Source of the DNA: Bradyrhizobium quebecense
GTDB lineage: Bacteria > Pseudomonadota > Alphaproteobacteria > Rhizobiales > Xanthobacteraceae
Direction: 5' to 3'
Assembly (NCBI RefSeq): GCF_013373795.3
Contig: NZ_CP088022.1
Coordinates: 8,191,501 to 8,255,500 of the forward strand
DNA length: 64,000 bases
Shown here piece after piece: positions 19,962 through 28,774 of the stretch. Position numbers and translations under genes: made by a program. Under the pieces are notes generated by a model. It made no database searches. It had not been told where the DNA came from and worked only from the letters and a program-made list of their open reading frames with translations. Numbering within the stretch: the first letter of the stretch is position 1; every line of letters starts with the position of its first letter.

Positions 19962-21059
19962 ATGAGCGCACACGGACCGATGCCACGGTCGGCCTGGCTG
20001 TATCCTGTTCTGGCGGTGCTGTTGTTTGCGGCGGTCACGGCCACCGGTTACAGCTTCGCGCCGTCGGCCCCCGGCTGGATCTTCGCAATTGTGCTGCTGG
20101 TGATCCTGTTCGGCACCGTGTTTGCAGCCGTCCACCATGCCGAGATGATTGCCGAGCGGATCGGCGAGCCGTTCGGCACGCTGCTCCTGACGCTGGCTGT
20201 GACCGTCATCGAGGTCGCGCTGATCTCGACCATCATGCTGGGCGACACGCCGGCGCCGACCCTGGCGCGCGATACCGTGTTTGCGGTGGTGATGATTGTG
20301 TGCAACGGCCTGGTCGGGCTCTGCATCTTCATCGGCGGCATCCGCTACCGCGAGCAGGATTTCCAGATCACCGGCGCCAATCTCTATCTCAGCGTGCTGT
20401 TCGTGCTCGCGACCATCACCCTGGACATGCCGAATTTCACGCTCACCGCGCCGGGCCCGATCTACTCTACGGCCCAGCTCGCCGTGATCAGCGTCGTGAC
20501 CCTGCTGCTTTATGCGGTGTTCCTCTACACCCAGACCATCCGCCACCGCGATTATTTCGTCAGCGGCGCCAATGAGGCGGCGGCGCATGGCGAGGTGATG
20601 TCGGACCGCATGACGGCGATCAGCGTTGCCCTGCTGCTGGTTTCGCTGCTGGCGGTGGTGCTGCTGGCCAAGAAATTCTCGCTGGTGGTCGATGTCGTCA
20701 CCGTCAAGATCGGCGCGCCGCCGGCCTTTGCCGGTCTGGTCGTGGCGGCCCTGATCCTGCTGCCGGAGAGCGTTGCCGCGGTGTCGGCCGCCCGCAAGAA
20801 CGACCTGCAGAAGAGCATCAACCTCGCGCTCGGCTCCTCGATCGCCACCATCGGGCTCACGGTTCCCGCGGTGGCCGTTGCCGCCTCGGTGCTCGACAAG
20901 CAGCTGGTGCTTGGGCTCAGCAACCAGGATATGCTGATCCTGCTGCTCACCTTCATGGTCAGCATGCTCACCTTCGGAACCGGCCGCACCAACATCCTGT
21001 TCGGGCTCGTTCACATGGTGGTGTTCGCTGTGTTCGTATTCATGGTTTTCGTCCCCTAG
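19962..21059 (+). CDS. chaA: Calcium/proton antiporter, ChaA-like
   Basis: This 365-aa integral membrane protein has about eleven helices and the two alpha-repeat motifs of the Ca2+/cation antiporter family. The first is GEPFGTLLLTLAVTVIEVAL (about residues 68-87). The second lies around residues 262-300 (ILLPESVAAVSAA, then NLALGSSIATIGLTVP). The conserved glutamates in both repeats are present. It is expected to export Ca2+ (or Na+/K+) in exchange for protons. It stands alone between an alpha/beta hydrolase gene and a cupin gene and is followed by a long intergenic repeat. Confidence 0.9.
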   Translation: MSAHGPMPRSAWLYPVLAVLLFAAVTATGYSFAPSAPGWIFAIVLLVILFGTVFAAVHHAEMIAERIGEPFGTLLLTLAVTVIEVALISTIMLGDTPAPTLARDTVFAVVMIVCNGLVGLCIFIGGIRYREQDFQITGANLYLSVLFVLATITLDMPNFTLTAPGPIYSTAQLAVISVVTLLLYAVFLYTQTIRHRDYFVSGANEAAAHGEVMSDRMTAISVALLLVSLLAVVLLAKKFSLVVDVVTVKIGAPPAFAGLVVAALILLPESVAAVSAARKNDLQKSINLALGSSIATIGLTVPAVAVAASVLDKQLVLGLSNQDMLILLLTFMVSMLTFGTGRTNILFGLVHMVVFAVFVFMVFVP

Positions 21060-21060
21060 A

Positions 21061-21160
21061 GCCTTTACCATCCCGATTGAATCGGAACGGGGTTCTAGAT
21101 TCTTGTTTTGACGCGTTTTCTTCACGCGAACCGGTATCCACTTCGCTTGAAAACGCTTTC
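21061..21160 (+). repeat. Composite intergenic repeat, copy B
   Basis: Directly after the chaA stop there is a short palindrome CCGATTGAATCGG (about 21073-21085). From 21096 comes the dispersed repeat beginning TAGATTCTTGTTTTGACGCG and ending TTGAAAACGCTTTC. It matches copies at 2446-2508, 24767-24830 (inverted) and 42613-42675. It separates chaA from the cupin gene and probably forms the 3' end of the chaA mRNA. Confidence 0.85.
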
Positions 21161-21174
21161 GTGGAGAAGTGACG

Positions 21175-21459
21175 ATGCTCAGTGCCAAATCGGATGTGCA
21201 GGTGGATACGGCGGAGGTCCGCGTGACCGAATGGCGGCTCGCGCCGGGGAGTGCCACCGGCCACCACACCCATGAGATGGACTACGTCATCGTTCCGATC
21301 ACGGCAGGCGAAATGACCATCGTGGCGCCGAACGGCGAGCGCTCGAAGGCACAGCTCGGGGCCGGCAAGTCCTATTTCCGCAAGGCCGGGGTGCAGCACG
21401 ACGTGCTTAACGAGACGGCCAGCGAGATCGTGTTCCTCGAGGTCGAACTCAAGCCCTGA
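21175..21459 (+). CDS. Small cupin domain protein
   Basis: This 94-aa single-domain cupin has motif 1 as GHHTHEMDYVIVPITAGEM, with two His and one Glu-type ligand position, and motif 2 as FRKAGVQHDVLNET with the last His. A metal-dependent role is likely but the reaction is unknown; such stand-alone cupins act as isomerases, dioxygenases or binding proteins. Either a GTG at 21169 or an ATG at 21175 could start it. The GGAG at 21163 is 8 bases before the ATG and only 2 before the GTG, so the ATG is chosen. Confidence 0.82.
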   Translation: MLSAKSDVQVDTAEVRVTEWRLAPGSATGHHTHEMDYVIVPITAGEMTIVAPNGERSKAQLGAGKSYFRKAGVQHDVLNETASEIVFLEVELKP

Positions 21460-21720
21460 CGCGGCGCAACCCTGCAAGGAACCCTGCGCGCGCCGAATGG
21501 CAGGTCCGAGTCCGCGGGGCTGTGGAAATTCATAAGCCGTTAACGGCTGCACGATGATCTAGAAGACGGATGCGGCCTACGCAGGGGGCGCCTCCGGCTG
21601 AAACCAAAGTGACACCAAAGGTGACGTCGGAACGGGGGTTTGCCACCGATCCGTCGCAGTTGATCCCTGAATGTGCCTCAAAGTTCCAGCATGAAATAAC
21701 GGGGTGGGGAGTGGCAGGTC

Positions 21721-22629
21721 ATGCTGAGTTACCTGAAGAAATTCGTGATGGACATCTTACCCTCGGTGGCAGCGACCATCATCGGGGCGTACATCGTCAA
21801 TCACTACATCGTGGCCAAGCCGCAAGCGCCGGATGCCGCAGCGGTGACCGCCGCCGTGGATCCCAAGGCGGATCCGAAAGCCGCCGCCAAGCCCGCCGAA
21901 AAGTCCACCGTGGTCAGCAGCCTCCCGGAAGCCGGCGTGAAGGCCAAGGGTATGTCCGAGCGCACCCTGATCGAGCGGTCGGCGTCGGAGAAGGCCACCG
22001 TCACCGAGAAGCCCGCCGATCCCAAAGCGGCTGATACCAAATCTGCCGACACCAAAGCTGCCGACACCAAAGCTGATGCGCCGGCCGAGACGGCCAGCAT
22101 CCCGGCCGACTCGCGCCATCATCCGGCAGCGCCGAAGGCGGTCGCGAAGGCTGCGCCCGCCGCGGCGCCGGTCGAGTCCGCCGTCACGCCGGAGGAAGCC
22201 CGCGATGCCAACGATCTTGCGCGTGCCGCCATCGAGCGTCTGCGCAAGGAGCGTCCGCAGGACGCTGCGCGTTCCCAGGACGCCGTGCGCTCCCAGGACG
22301 CTCGCAGCACTGACCTCGCCCGCCTGCCTGACCAGCAGCGTCCGGCGGCAGCCCCGGCGATCCGGCCGTTGCCGCCGCCGATCATGGTGTCGAACCCGTC
22401 CAGCGACAATGCCGATCAAGCCGCGCAGCCGCGTCCGCCCTACGCGCCCAATGCCCAGGATGCGAATCGGCTGACGCCGCCGGCCGACATACCGGTCCCG
22501 GTGCTGCAGGCGCCGCTCGACCTGCGCGCCGACGCTGCGATGCCGGCGCCGAAGAACGAGCGCACGTCGGTGACCGACGACATGTTCTCCGGCATGAAGT
22601 CGATGTTCCACGCCGTCCTGCCGAAGTAA
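21721..22629 (+). CDS. Membrane-anchored Ala/Pro-rich protein of unknown function
   Basis: This 302-aa protein starts with a conserved-looking anchor MLSYLKKFVMDILPSVAATI and a hydrophobic run to about residue 31. The rest is low-complexity Ala/Pro/Lys/Asp sequence, including tandem AADTK/SADTK units (about residues 100-118) and DAARSQDAVRSQD repeats (about 180-195). The C-terminus SVTDDMFSGMKSMFHAVLPK looks folded. A strong purine-rich site (GGGGTGGGGAGTGG) precedes the ATG. Topology suggests a cytoplasmic or periplasmic tether. I do not recognise a named family. Confidence 0.72.
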   Translation: MLSYLKKFVMDILPSVAATIIGAYIVNHYIVAKPQAPDAAAVTAAVDPKADPKAAAKPAEKSTVVSSLPEAGVKAKGMSERTLIERSASEKATVTEKPADPKAADTKSADTKAADTKADAPAETASIPADSRHHPAAPKAVAKAAPAAAPVESAVTPEEARDANDLARAAIERLRKERPQDAARSQDAVRSQDARSTDLARLPDQQRPAAAPAIRPLPPPIMVSNPSSDNADQAAQPRPPYAPNAQDANRLTPPADIPVPVLQAPLDLRADAAMPAPKNERTSVTDDMFSGMKSMFHAVLPK

Positions 22630-22654
22630 CGCGCAGCACGGATCTATCGTTCTC

Positions 22655-22702
22655 GACGCATCTGCTTCGAGCGAAGCGGTATCCGCTTTGTTCGAAAGCG
22701 TG
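22655..22702. repeat. Partial palindromic repeat between convergent genes
   Basis: The stretch around TTCGAGCGAAGCGGTATCCG and GTTCGAAAGCGTGC resembles the second half of the longer repeats at 2446 and 21096. It sits between two convergent genes (the anchored Ala/Pro-rich protein and the TPR lipoprotein). Similarity is partial. Confidence 0.5.
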
Positions 22703-23362
22703 CTAGCCGCCGGTGCGTGCCAGCCCGCTGCGCGCGCTTCCGTCATTTGGCCGCAGCGCGAGCGCGCGATTGTAGGACGCCGCTGCCTTGGCCTTGTCGC
22801 CGAGCCGCTCATAGGCCTGGCCGCGCGCGCTCCACGCCGCAACATTGCTGGGATCGGCCTGCACGGCCTCGTCGAGGTCGGAGGCGGCCTGCTTGGCCTT
22901 GTCGAGCGCGAGGTAGCTGGTGGCGCGGCCGACCAGCGGCTCGGCCTTTTGCGGCGACAGCCCGCTCGCCGCCGTGAAATCGTCGATCGCCTGCTGATGT
23001 TGTCCGCGGCCCTGATAGATCAGGCCACGGCCGTACAGCGCCTGGATGTTGTAAGGGTCGGCGGTCAGCGCCTGCTCGAATTCCGCCTGCGCCTCATCGA
23101 CCTTGTCGGAATGCGCCAGCACCTGGCCGCGCGTGGCGTGATCCTTGGCGCTGTTGATGTCCTGTGGGGTGATGGTGTCGGCAGCAGGCTTGTCCGCAGC
23201 GGCAGCCTGTTTCGGCTTGTCGTCCGAGCCCCATGAACCCAAGTCGAAGGAACAGCCCCCGAGCGGCAGGCCGAGAACCACGGCCATGATGACGAGGTGC
23301 GCCGCACGACGGCGGTGCGCAGCTTCTGGGAGCGGGGAGCGGAGCGCCGGAACGGCCATCAT
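22703..23362 (-). CDS. TPR-containing lipoprotein
   Basis: This protein of about 219 aa has a lipoprotein signal with lipobox LPLGGC (cysteine about residue 36) followed by tetratricopeptide repeats over about 90-215 (for example NIQALYGRGLIYQGRGQHQQ). It is presumably attached to the inner leaflet of the outer membrane and acts as a protein-interaction scaffold, as NlpI-like proteins do. The frame continues upstream to 23419, but that start overlaps the rpsU terminator, so one of the adjacent ATGs at 23362/23359 is chosen. It is in the same orientation as rpsU but separated from it by the terminator. Confidence 0.85.
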   Translation of the reverse strand: MMAVPALRSPLPEAAHRRRAAHLVIMAVVLGLPLGGCSFDLGSWGSDDKPKQAAAADKPAADTITPQDINSAKDHATRGQVLAHSDKVDEAQAEFEQALTADPYNIQALYGRGLIYQGRGQHQQAIDDFTAASGLSPQKAEPLVGRATSYLALDKAKQAASDLDEAVQADPSNVAAWSARGQAYERLGDKAKAAASYNRALALRPNDGSARSGLARTGG

Positions 23363-23417
23363 GCAAAGTGCTCTCGCCGGTCGTCTTGCATGGGTACCCC
23401 GGAACACGGCTGGCTTC

Positions 23418-23446
23418 AAAAAAACAACGCGGGCCCGTGGCCCGCG
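23418..23446 (-). terminator. Rho-independent terminator of rpsU
   Basis: CGCGGGCC (23428-23435) and GGCCCGCG (23439-23446) form a perfect 8-bp GC stem with a 3-nt loop. Read on the minus strand it is followed by GTTGTTTTTTT (A run 23418-23424 on plus). It lies 30 nt past the rpsU stop. Confidence 0.9.
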
Positions 23447-23475
23447 CTGTCAGACTTCCATATCGGCAAGACGGT

Positions 23476-23772
23476 TCAGCGCGGTCCGCGACCAGCGCCT
23501 GCACCACCGGGACGGCCGCCACGGTCGCCACCGGGACCAGCGCCGAACACCGGCTTCGGCTTCATCGGCAGCAGGCCTTCGCGCTGCAGCTTCTTGCGCG
23601 CCAGCTTGCGTGCGCGGCGCACGGCTTCGGCCTTTTCGCGAGCCTTCTTCTCAGAGGGCTTTTCGTAGTGACCGCGGAGCTTCATCTCGCGGAAAATGCC
23701 CTCGCGCTGCATCTTCTTCTTCAGCGCCTTCAGGGCTTGGTCGACATTGTTATCGCGGACGAGAACCTGCAC
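23476..23772 (-). CDS. rpsU: 30S ribosomal protein S21 with Gly/Arg-rich tail
   Basis: This 98-aa protein begins [20 protein letters not shown], the canonical S21 sequence, and continues [20 protein letters not shown]. The start is a GTG at 23772 with AAGAGGA 8 bases upstream; the longer frame to 23862 is not homologous. After the usual end of S21 at about residue 68 there is a 30-residue tail ([11 protein letters not shown], then [18 protein letters not shown]) rich in Gly, Arg and Pro. S21 sits near the 3' end of 16S rRNA and aids mRNA selection. The tail is an extra not present in E. coli. Confidence 0.95.
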   Translation of the reverse strand: MQVLVRDNNVDQALKALKKKMQREGIFREMKLRGHYEKPSEKKAREKAEAVRRARKLARKKLQREGLLPMKPKPVFGAGPGGDRGGRPGGAGAGRGPR

Positions 23773-24036
23773 GCGGCATCCTCTTTTGAATTGATCGGTT
23801 CGGAATTCTGGCGAGGTAAAGCGGCGGCAAAAGGCCTGCCTCTTAACCCCAGGCGCGCGCATGTATCAGACAAACGCGCAGATGTCCACCGGTCGAGTGA
23901 CTTTCGGGCCTAGTAAAGCCACGAAATGGGGCGAAAATGCCTTCGTGCGGCCCTGATTTGGGTGGTTTGGCGCCAGGATCGGGGCCGCTCCCGGAGTTTC
24001 AGATAACCCGGACATTGGAAATAGGGGAGATGCCAC

Positions 24037-24759
24037 ATGGACATGAAGAAATACGCGGCCGAGCTGATCGGTACGTTCTGGCTCACATTCGCTGGCTGCG
24101 GCAGCGCGGTGATCGCGGCCGGCTTTCCGCAGGTCGGGATCGGCCTGGTCGGCGTGTCATTGGCCTTCGGGCTGAGTGTGGTGACCATGGCCTATGCGAT
24201 CGGCCATATCTCGGGTTGCCACCTCAACCCGGCCGTGACGGTCGGGCTCGCCGCGGGCGGGCGTTTCCCCGGCGGCCAGGTGCTGCCCTATATCATCGCG
24301 CAGGTCGCCGGCGCGATCATCGCGGCCTGGCTGCTGTATGTGATCGCCGGCGGCGCGCCCGGCTTCGATGTCACCAAGGGCTTTGCGTCCAACGGCTATG
24401 ACGCGCACTCACCGGGCCACTACAGCATGGTGGTGTGCTTCATCACCGAAGTGGTGATGACCATGATGTTCCTGTTCATCATCATGGGATCGACCCACGG
24501 CAAGGCGCCCGCCGGCTTCGCGCCGCTCGCCATCGGCCTCGCGCTGGTGATGATCCATCTGGTCAGCATTCCCGTCACCAACACCTCGGTGAACCCGGCG
24601 CGCAGCACGGGGCCGGCTCTGTTCGTCGGCGGCTGGGCGCTGGGGCAGCTCTGGATGTTCTGGGTCGCGCCCCTGATCGGCGGTGCGCTCGGCGGCGTGA
24701 TCTATCGCTGGCTCAGCGACGAGCCGACCGGTGTCGTCGCCGGCGTCAAGGCCGCGTGA
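24037..24759 (+). CDS. aqpZ: Aquaporin Z, water channel
   Basis: This 240-aa MIP-family channel has six membrane helices and two half-helices with NPA motifs: [12 protein letters not shown] (about residue 63) and [17 protein letters not shown] (about residue 188). The small residues around the second NPA and the AqpZ-like N-terminus [21 protein letters not shown] indicate a water-selective aquaporin rather than a glycerol facilitator. The ATG at 24037 follows AGGGGAGA. It is transcribed alone and ends in a region full of hairpins shared with purK. Confidence 0.94.
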   Translation: MDMKKYAAELIGTFWLTFAGCGSAVIAAGFPQVGIGLVGVSLAFGLSVVTMAYAIGHISGCHLNPAVTVGLAAGGRFPGGQVLPYIIAQVAGAIIAAWLLYVIAGGAPGFDVTKGFASNGYDAHSPGHYSMVVCFITEVVMTMMFLFIIMGSTHGKAPAGFAPLAIGLALVMIHLVSIPVTNTSVNPARSTGPALFVGGWALGQLWMFWVAPLIGGALGGVIYRWLSDEPTGVVAGVKAA

Positions 24760-24766
24760 TCTGCTG

Positions 24767-24894
24767 GAGCGTTTTCGAGCGAAGTGGACGCCGGTTCGCT
24801 TGAAGAAAACGCGTCAAAGCACAAAGCTAGAGCATCGGTTCTGATTCAGTCAGAGCCGATGCTCGAATGGGATCGTGGTTGCCACGATCCCATT
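24767..24894. repeat. Composite repeat and hairpins between aqpZ and purK
   Basis: Three elements are stacked. The dispersed repeat, copy C, lies in inverted orientation (24767-24830, GAGCGTTTTCGAGCGAAGTG to GCGTCAAAGCAC). A hairpin follows, GAGCATCGGTTCTGA against TCAGAGCCGATGCTC (24830-24864, 14 of 15 pairs). Then comes a perfect 13-bp stem AATGGGATCGTGG/CCACGATCCCATT with loop TTG (24866-24894). They lie between convergent genes and can end transcripts from both sides, although no long T run follows. Confidence 0.8.
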
Positions 24895-24937
24895 TCCATC
24901 GATGGCGCGAAGGCGGCCAGCGGCTGCCGGTGTGGAA

Positions 24938-26041
24938 TTACGGCTTGCGGGCCGGCGTCACTTCGGTGACGTGCCCCATCTTGCGGCCGGGGCGCGGCGT
25001 GCCCTTGCCGTACAGATGTACCGTGGCGCCGGGAACGGTGAGCCACTGCTCATAGCTCAGGATGTCGTCGCCGATCAGGTTGGTCATGGTGACATCGCCG
25101 TGGCGCACCGGCTTGCCGAGCGGCCAGCCGGCGATCGCACGGATGTGCTGCTCGAACTGTGAGATCGAGGCACCGTCGAGCGTCCAGTGGCCGGAATTGT
25201 GCACGCGCGGCGCGATCTCGTTGACCAGCACCGTCGGTGTGTCCGTGCCTGTTACCACGAACATCTCCACCGCGAGCACGCCGACATAGTCGAGCGCCGC
25301 GGCGATCTTTTCGGCGATCGCCCGCGCCTGCGCCGCAAGCTCGTCGGGGATCGCGGCCGGCGCGCGGGAAATTTTCAGAATATGGTCGCGGTGCTCGTTC
25401 TCGGTGACGTCGAAGCACTCGACCTCGCCGGAAGCCGAGCGGGCCGCGATCACCGAGATCTCGCGCTCGAACGGCACGAACGCCTCGAGGATGGCCGACT
25501 TGGTGCCGAGGTCCTGCCAGACCTGCTCGAGGTCGTCGCCGGCGCGGATGATGGCCTGGCCCTTGCCGTCATAGCCGAAGCGGCGGGTCTTGATCACGGC
25601 GGGCAGGCCGATCCGTTCGATCGCTGCGCGTAATGTGGCGACCGAGGAGACGTCGGCATAATCGGCAGTGCCGATCCCGAGCTTGCTGACGAAATCCTTC
25701 TCGATCAGCCGGTCCTGCGTGGTCTCGAGGATCTTCTGTGCGGGCAGGACCGGACGGCGTGCGGCGAGCACCATCGCGGTCGCGGCCGGGACATTCTCGA
25801 ATTCATAGGTGACGACGTCGACGTCGTTGGCGAACAGTTCGAGCGCCTCGACGTCGGCATATTCCGCGCAGGTCGCGTTCTGCACCACGTCGAAGGCCGG
25901 CGAGTCCGGATCCGGCGAAAACACCTGGCAGCGGAGCCCGAGGCGCGCGGCGGCAAGCACCAGCATCCGGCCCAATTGTCCGCCGCCGAGGATTCCAATG
26001 GTGTCGCCCGGCTTCAGCTTCACGAGGTTCGAAGCCGTCAC
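24938..26041 (-). CDS. purK: 5-(carboxyamino)imidazole ribonucleotide synthase
   Basis: This 367-aa ATP-grasp enzyme carboxylates AIR to N5-CAIR with ATP and bicarbonate in de novo purine synthesis. It shows [20 protein letters not shown] at the N-terminus, the ATP-grasp core ([16 protein letters not shown]) and the C-terminal [14 protein letters not shown] metal and active-site region. It starts with GTG at 26041, overlapping the purE stop by 4 bp (GTGA), so translation is coupled. It fills the step before purE. Confidence 0.96.
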   Translation of the reverse strand: MTASNLVKLKPGDTIGILGGGQLGRMLVLAAARLGLRCQVFSPDPDSPAFDVVQNATCAEYADVEALELFANDVDVVTYEFENVPAATAMVLAARRPVLPAQKILETTQDRLIEKDFVSKLGIGTADYADVSSVATLRAAIERIGLPAVIKTRRFGYDGKGQAIIRAGDDLEQVWQDLGTKSAILEAFVPFEREISVIAARSASGEVECFDVTENEHRDHILKISRAPAAIPDELAAQARAIAEKIAAALDYVGVLAVEMFVVTGTDTPTVLVNEIAPRVHNSGHWTLDGASISQFEQHIRAIAGWPLGKPVRHGDVTMTNLIGDDILSYEQWLTVPGATVHLYGKGTPRPGRKMGHVTEVTPARKP

Positions 26042-26526
26042 GCCGAGCCCTCCGGATGCTCCTTGACCGCATCGGTCTGCTGCGTGCGCCAGGCCGCAAG
26101 GCGGGCCGACAATGCAGGATCGTTGAGCGCGAGCACACTCGCCGCGAGCAACGCGGCATTGATCGCTCCGGCCTTGCCGATCGCCAGCGTCCCGACCGGG
26201 ATGCCGGCCGGCATCTGCACGATCGAGTACAGCGAATCGACGCCGGACAGCGCCTTCGACTCGACGGGAACCCCGAACACCGGAAGCTCCGTCAGCGCGG
26301 CCGTCATGCCCGGCAGATGGGCGGCACCGCCGGCGCCGGCAATGATCACCTTGTGCCCGGCCGCCTTGGCGCCCTTGGCAAAGGCATAGAGCCGATCGGG
26401 GGTGCGGTGCGCCGAAACGATGCGCGTTTCGCAGGCAACGCCCAGCGCGGCCAGGGTCTCGGCGGCATGGCGCATGGTCTCCCAGTCGGACTGGCTTCCC
26501 ATGATGATGGCGATCGGAGCGGTCAT
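26038..26526 (-). CDS. purE: N5-CAIR mutase, class I PurE
   Basis: This 162-aa enzyme moves the carboxylate of N5-CAIR to give CAIR. It has [19 protein letters not shown], with the phosphate-binding GSQSD loop, and [11 protein letters not shown], with the catalytic His. These are class I hallmarks and fit the presence of purK. The second conserved segment is [16 protein letters not shown]. The ATG at 26526 gives standard length. It is the first gene of a purE-purK operon, divergent from a diguanylate cyclase gene. Confidence 0.97.
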   Translation of the reverse strand: MTAPIAIIMGSQSDWETMRHAAETLAALGVACETRIVSAHRTPDRLYAFAKGAKAAGHKVIIAGAGGAAHLPGMTAALTELPVFGVPVESKALSGVDSLYSIVQMPAGIPVGTLAIGKAGAINAALLAASVLALNDPALSARLAAWRTQQTDAVKEHPEGSA

Positions 26527-26671
26527 CTCTTCAATTCTGTGCAGGAATCCAAACGCATAGGCCGATTATAGGGGCGGCCCGGGCGTCATCCAAGGCGTGG
26601 CAAGGGAGTTAGAATGGACTATCCTGTCTTGGTGAATCCCGGCAAGCCTTCATAAGCAGGCCTCAACAAGG

Positions 26672-27388
26672 ATGCGCATGAAGAAGAAGACCACGGCGGC
26701 GGCCTCCGGGGCGGCAAAACGACGAAAAGGCGCGCCCGCCGCGCGCAAATCCGCACCGGGCAGGACTGGAGCAAAAGGGAGCGGAACCAAAGGGACTGGA
26801 ACCGAAGCTTCCACGCGGCGCGCGGTCGCGTCCGGCGACAAATCCACCATCCGCAGGTTGCGGGCGCAGCTGGTGCGGGCTCAGGCCCGGATCGAGGAGC
26901 TGCAAGCCTCCGCCGAGACCGACTTCCTGCTCGACATCCTGAACCGGCGCGGCTTCGAGCGCGAGCTCGTCCGTTCGCTCTCCTTCATCAAGCGCTATCA
27001 GGCCTCCGGCGCGCTGATCGTGCTCGATGTCGACCGGCTCAAGCCGATCAACGATGCCTTCGGGCACGCGGCAGGTGACGAGGTGCTGAAGACGATCGTC
27101 ACCGCGATATCGGACCAGGTGCGCGCCTCCGACGTGATCGGCCGTCTCGGTGGCGACGAGTTTGCGGTGCTGCTGTGGAATCTCAGCGAGACCGATGCCC
27201 GCGCCAAGGCGGCTGCGCTGGAAGAGGCGATCGACCGCCTGACCTTCGTGTTCCGCGGCAGCCGGGTCTCCGCGGGCGCTTCCGCGGGCGTTGCGATCCT
27301 CACCGCGCATTCGGATGCCGATCGCGTTCTCGATGAGGCCGATCGTGCGATGTATGTGCGCAAGGCGCAGCGGCGCCATGAATCCTGA
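26672..27388 (+). CDS. GGDEF-domain diguanylate cyclase
   Basis: This 238-aa soluble protein has a Lys/Ala/Gly-rich basic N-terminus (about residues 1-60), a short coiled coil (LRAQLVRAQARIEELQASAE) and one GGDEF domain (about 85-235). The active-site motif is intact, RLGGDEFAVLLW, and the substrate site includes DVDRLKPINDAFGHAAGDE. An inhibitory RxxD site may be present in RASDVIGRLGG. It should make cyclic di-GMP from GTP. The basic tail could bind nucleic acid or membrane. It converges with a small hypothetical gene 3 bp away. Confidence 0.9.
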   Translation: MRMKKKTTAAASGAAKRRKGAPAARKSAPGRTGAKGSGTKGTGTEASTRRAVASGDKSTIRRLRAQLVRAQARIEELQASAETDFLLDILNRRGFERELVRSLSFIKRYQASGALIVLDVDRLKPINDAFGHAAGDEVLKTIVTAISDQVRASDVIGRLGGDEFAVLLWNLSETDARAKAAALEEAIDRLTFVFRGSRVSAGASAGVAILTAHSDADRVLDEADRAMYVRKAQRRHES

Positions 27389-27391
27389 AAA

Positions 27392-27643
27392 TTACAGCGC
27401 GCTCAGATCCTCCGGCACATTGCCGTAGGCTCGCAGCAGCTTGGCATCGCCGAATTCGCCGATCGCGGGATCGCCGGTTCGGCTGAACGCGACGGCGCCG
27501 ATGCTGCCGGGCATCCGCGACATCGTCTCGGCGCGGCGCAGCGCGATCGCCGAGCTCTGGCATTCCTCGGCACTGCCCGCGACCGGCGTGCCGTCGTCGT
27601 CCTGCATGAAAGGCAGCGCCACGTAATAGGTCACGTCAGCCAT
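27392..27643 (-). CDS. Small conserved hypothetical protein, 83 aa
   Basis: This acidic soluble protein begins MADVTYYVALPFMQDDDGTP. A helix with one Cys and several Ala/Arg follows (EECQSSAIALRRAETMSRM), then SIGAVAFSRTGDPAIGEFGDAK split by short turns. It looks like a compact alpha/beta fold. I recognise no domain. A similar small gene follows 18 bp from its 3' side's neighbour in tandem, suggesting a short operon with 27662-27871. It reads like a real coding sequence because the minus-strand frame is flanked by AGGGAGCAC before the ATG. Confidence 0.65.
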   Translation of the reverse strand: MADVTYYVALPFMQDDDGTPVAGSAEECQSSAIALRRAETMSRMPGSIGAVAFSRTGDPAIGEFGDAKLLRAYGNVPEDLSAL

Positions 27644-27661
27644 TGCTGTGCTCCCTGAAGA

Positions 27662-27871
27662 TCAGGCGGCGTCGCTCGCCGCATGGGTTCGCGCCGGCAC
27701 GCAGCCGGCCGCGATCGCGGCCTGCAATTCCTCGAGCTCGGCTTCCAGATATTCGTTGGCCATGATCAGCGCCTTGATGGTGCTGCGCAGGTTGCCGTCG
27801 CACATCGCAATCGCCTGATCGCAGGCCTGCTCGTAGCGGCTGTTGTCGGGCTGGGAAGGCGGTGCGGACAT
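27662..27871 (-). CDS. Small conserved hypothetical protein, 69 aa
   Basis: The protein reads MSAPPSQPDNSRYEQACDQA and then AIAMCDGNLRSTIKALIMAN, ending in a Glu-rich helix EYLEAELEELQAAI and a disordered tail. The central part is a single amphipathic helix pair and may dimerise. The ATG at 27871 is chosen because GGGAG lies just upstream and the longer frame to 28015 has random-looking sequence. It lies upstream of the 83-aa gene on the same strand. The function is unknown. Confidence 0.65.
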   Translation of the reverse strand: MSAPPSQPDNSRYEQACDQAIAMCDGNLRSTIKALIMANEYLEAELEELQAAIAAGCVPARTHAASDAA

Positions 27872-28048
27872 GGCGAAACTCCCTCTGATGGCTGGCGGCT
27901 GGATCGGTATGTTCTTATTTTGTTCTTTTAGAGTCAAGCGCCCAAAGGCACACCTGTGTCCGTGCCGCGAACGTGAAGCCAATGACGCGCTGTGGATGAC
28001 GGGGAAAACCGCCACCGGATCTGTACCTGCGGGCCGCCGAGGCGGGTG

Positions 28049-28255
28049 TCAGGCGATGATGTCGGGCGTGATCTGATCTTCGATGAAGGCGATGCGGTCG
28101 CGCAATTGCAGCTTCCGCTTCTTCAAGCGTTGCAGCATCAAGAGATCCGGCGCCGGCGATTGATGCAGCGCGTCGATCGCGGCATCGAGGTCGCGGTGCT
28201 CTTGTTGCAGACGCGCAAGCTCGGCGTGGAGTTCGCGCTCATCCTGATCGTTCAT
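28049..28255 (-). CDS. YdcH/DUF465 family small protein (first of pair)
   Basis: This 68-aa coiled-coil protein begins MNDQDERELHAELARLQQEH, followed by the family signature LMLQRLKKRKLQLRDRIAFIE near the C-terminus. DUF465 proteins are short two-helix proteins of unknown role. The ATG at 28255 is chosen because the family starts here; the longer frame is unrelated sequence. It is divergent from a second DUF465 gene at 28496. Confidence 0.85.
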   Translation of the reverse strand: MNDQDERELHAELARLQQEHRDLDAAIDALHQSPAPDLLMLQRLKKRKLQLRDRIAFIEDQITPDIIA

Positions 28256-28495
28256 GGTTGTGTATTGACTGGTAAGCACGACGAGGTTGTTGCGACCGAA
28301 GCAGTCGCTCGCCGGAATATCCTCCCTGAGCGCGCGCGGCGCAAGCCGAACCGGTTCCATAGTCACGATTAGTTACAGATAAACCGAAATGAGTGCGTGC
28401 GGCATTTCGCGTCCCCTATCGACAGCACCGCCCACTCGTGTAGACTTATTGGTCCGGATCGAACCTGAGGTTTAACGCACCGAGGAGTGTTCGCA

Positions 28496-28681
28496 ATGGC
28501 AATACAGGCCCATCTCGTTGAGCTGGAGCGTAAGCACAAAATACTTGAGAACGAACTGCACGAAGCGCTCGTTCATCCCTCCGTAGACGATCTCCACATT
28601 TGCGAGCTCAAGCGCCGCAAGTTGATGGTCAAGGACCAAATCGAGCGGTTGAGACTTTCCGCCGACGACACGGTCCACTAA
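28496..28681 (+). CDS. YdcH/DUF465 family small protein (second of pair)
   Basis: This 61-aa protein has two predicted helices: MAIQAHLVELERKHKILENE and ICELKRRKLMVKDQIERL. The last segment is the DUF465 signature. The ATG at 28496 follows GAGGAG by 8 bases; the GTG at 28487 lies inside that site and is rejected. Sequence similarity to the divergent gene at 28049-28255 is limited to the family pattern, so the two are distant paralogues. The two may form a hetero-coiled coil; this is inference. Confidence 0.83.
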   Translation: MAIQAHLVELERKHKILENELHEALVHPSVDDLHICELKRRKLMVKDQIERLRLSADDTVH

Positions 28682-28774
28682 GCCGGTTCCTCCGCAAATT
28701 AGCAAATGATCTGGCCTTTCACCGAGGGATGAACGCCGCGGCGCGCATCCCCCGGGAGGTCATGCTGCATTTGC

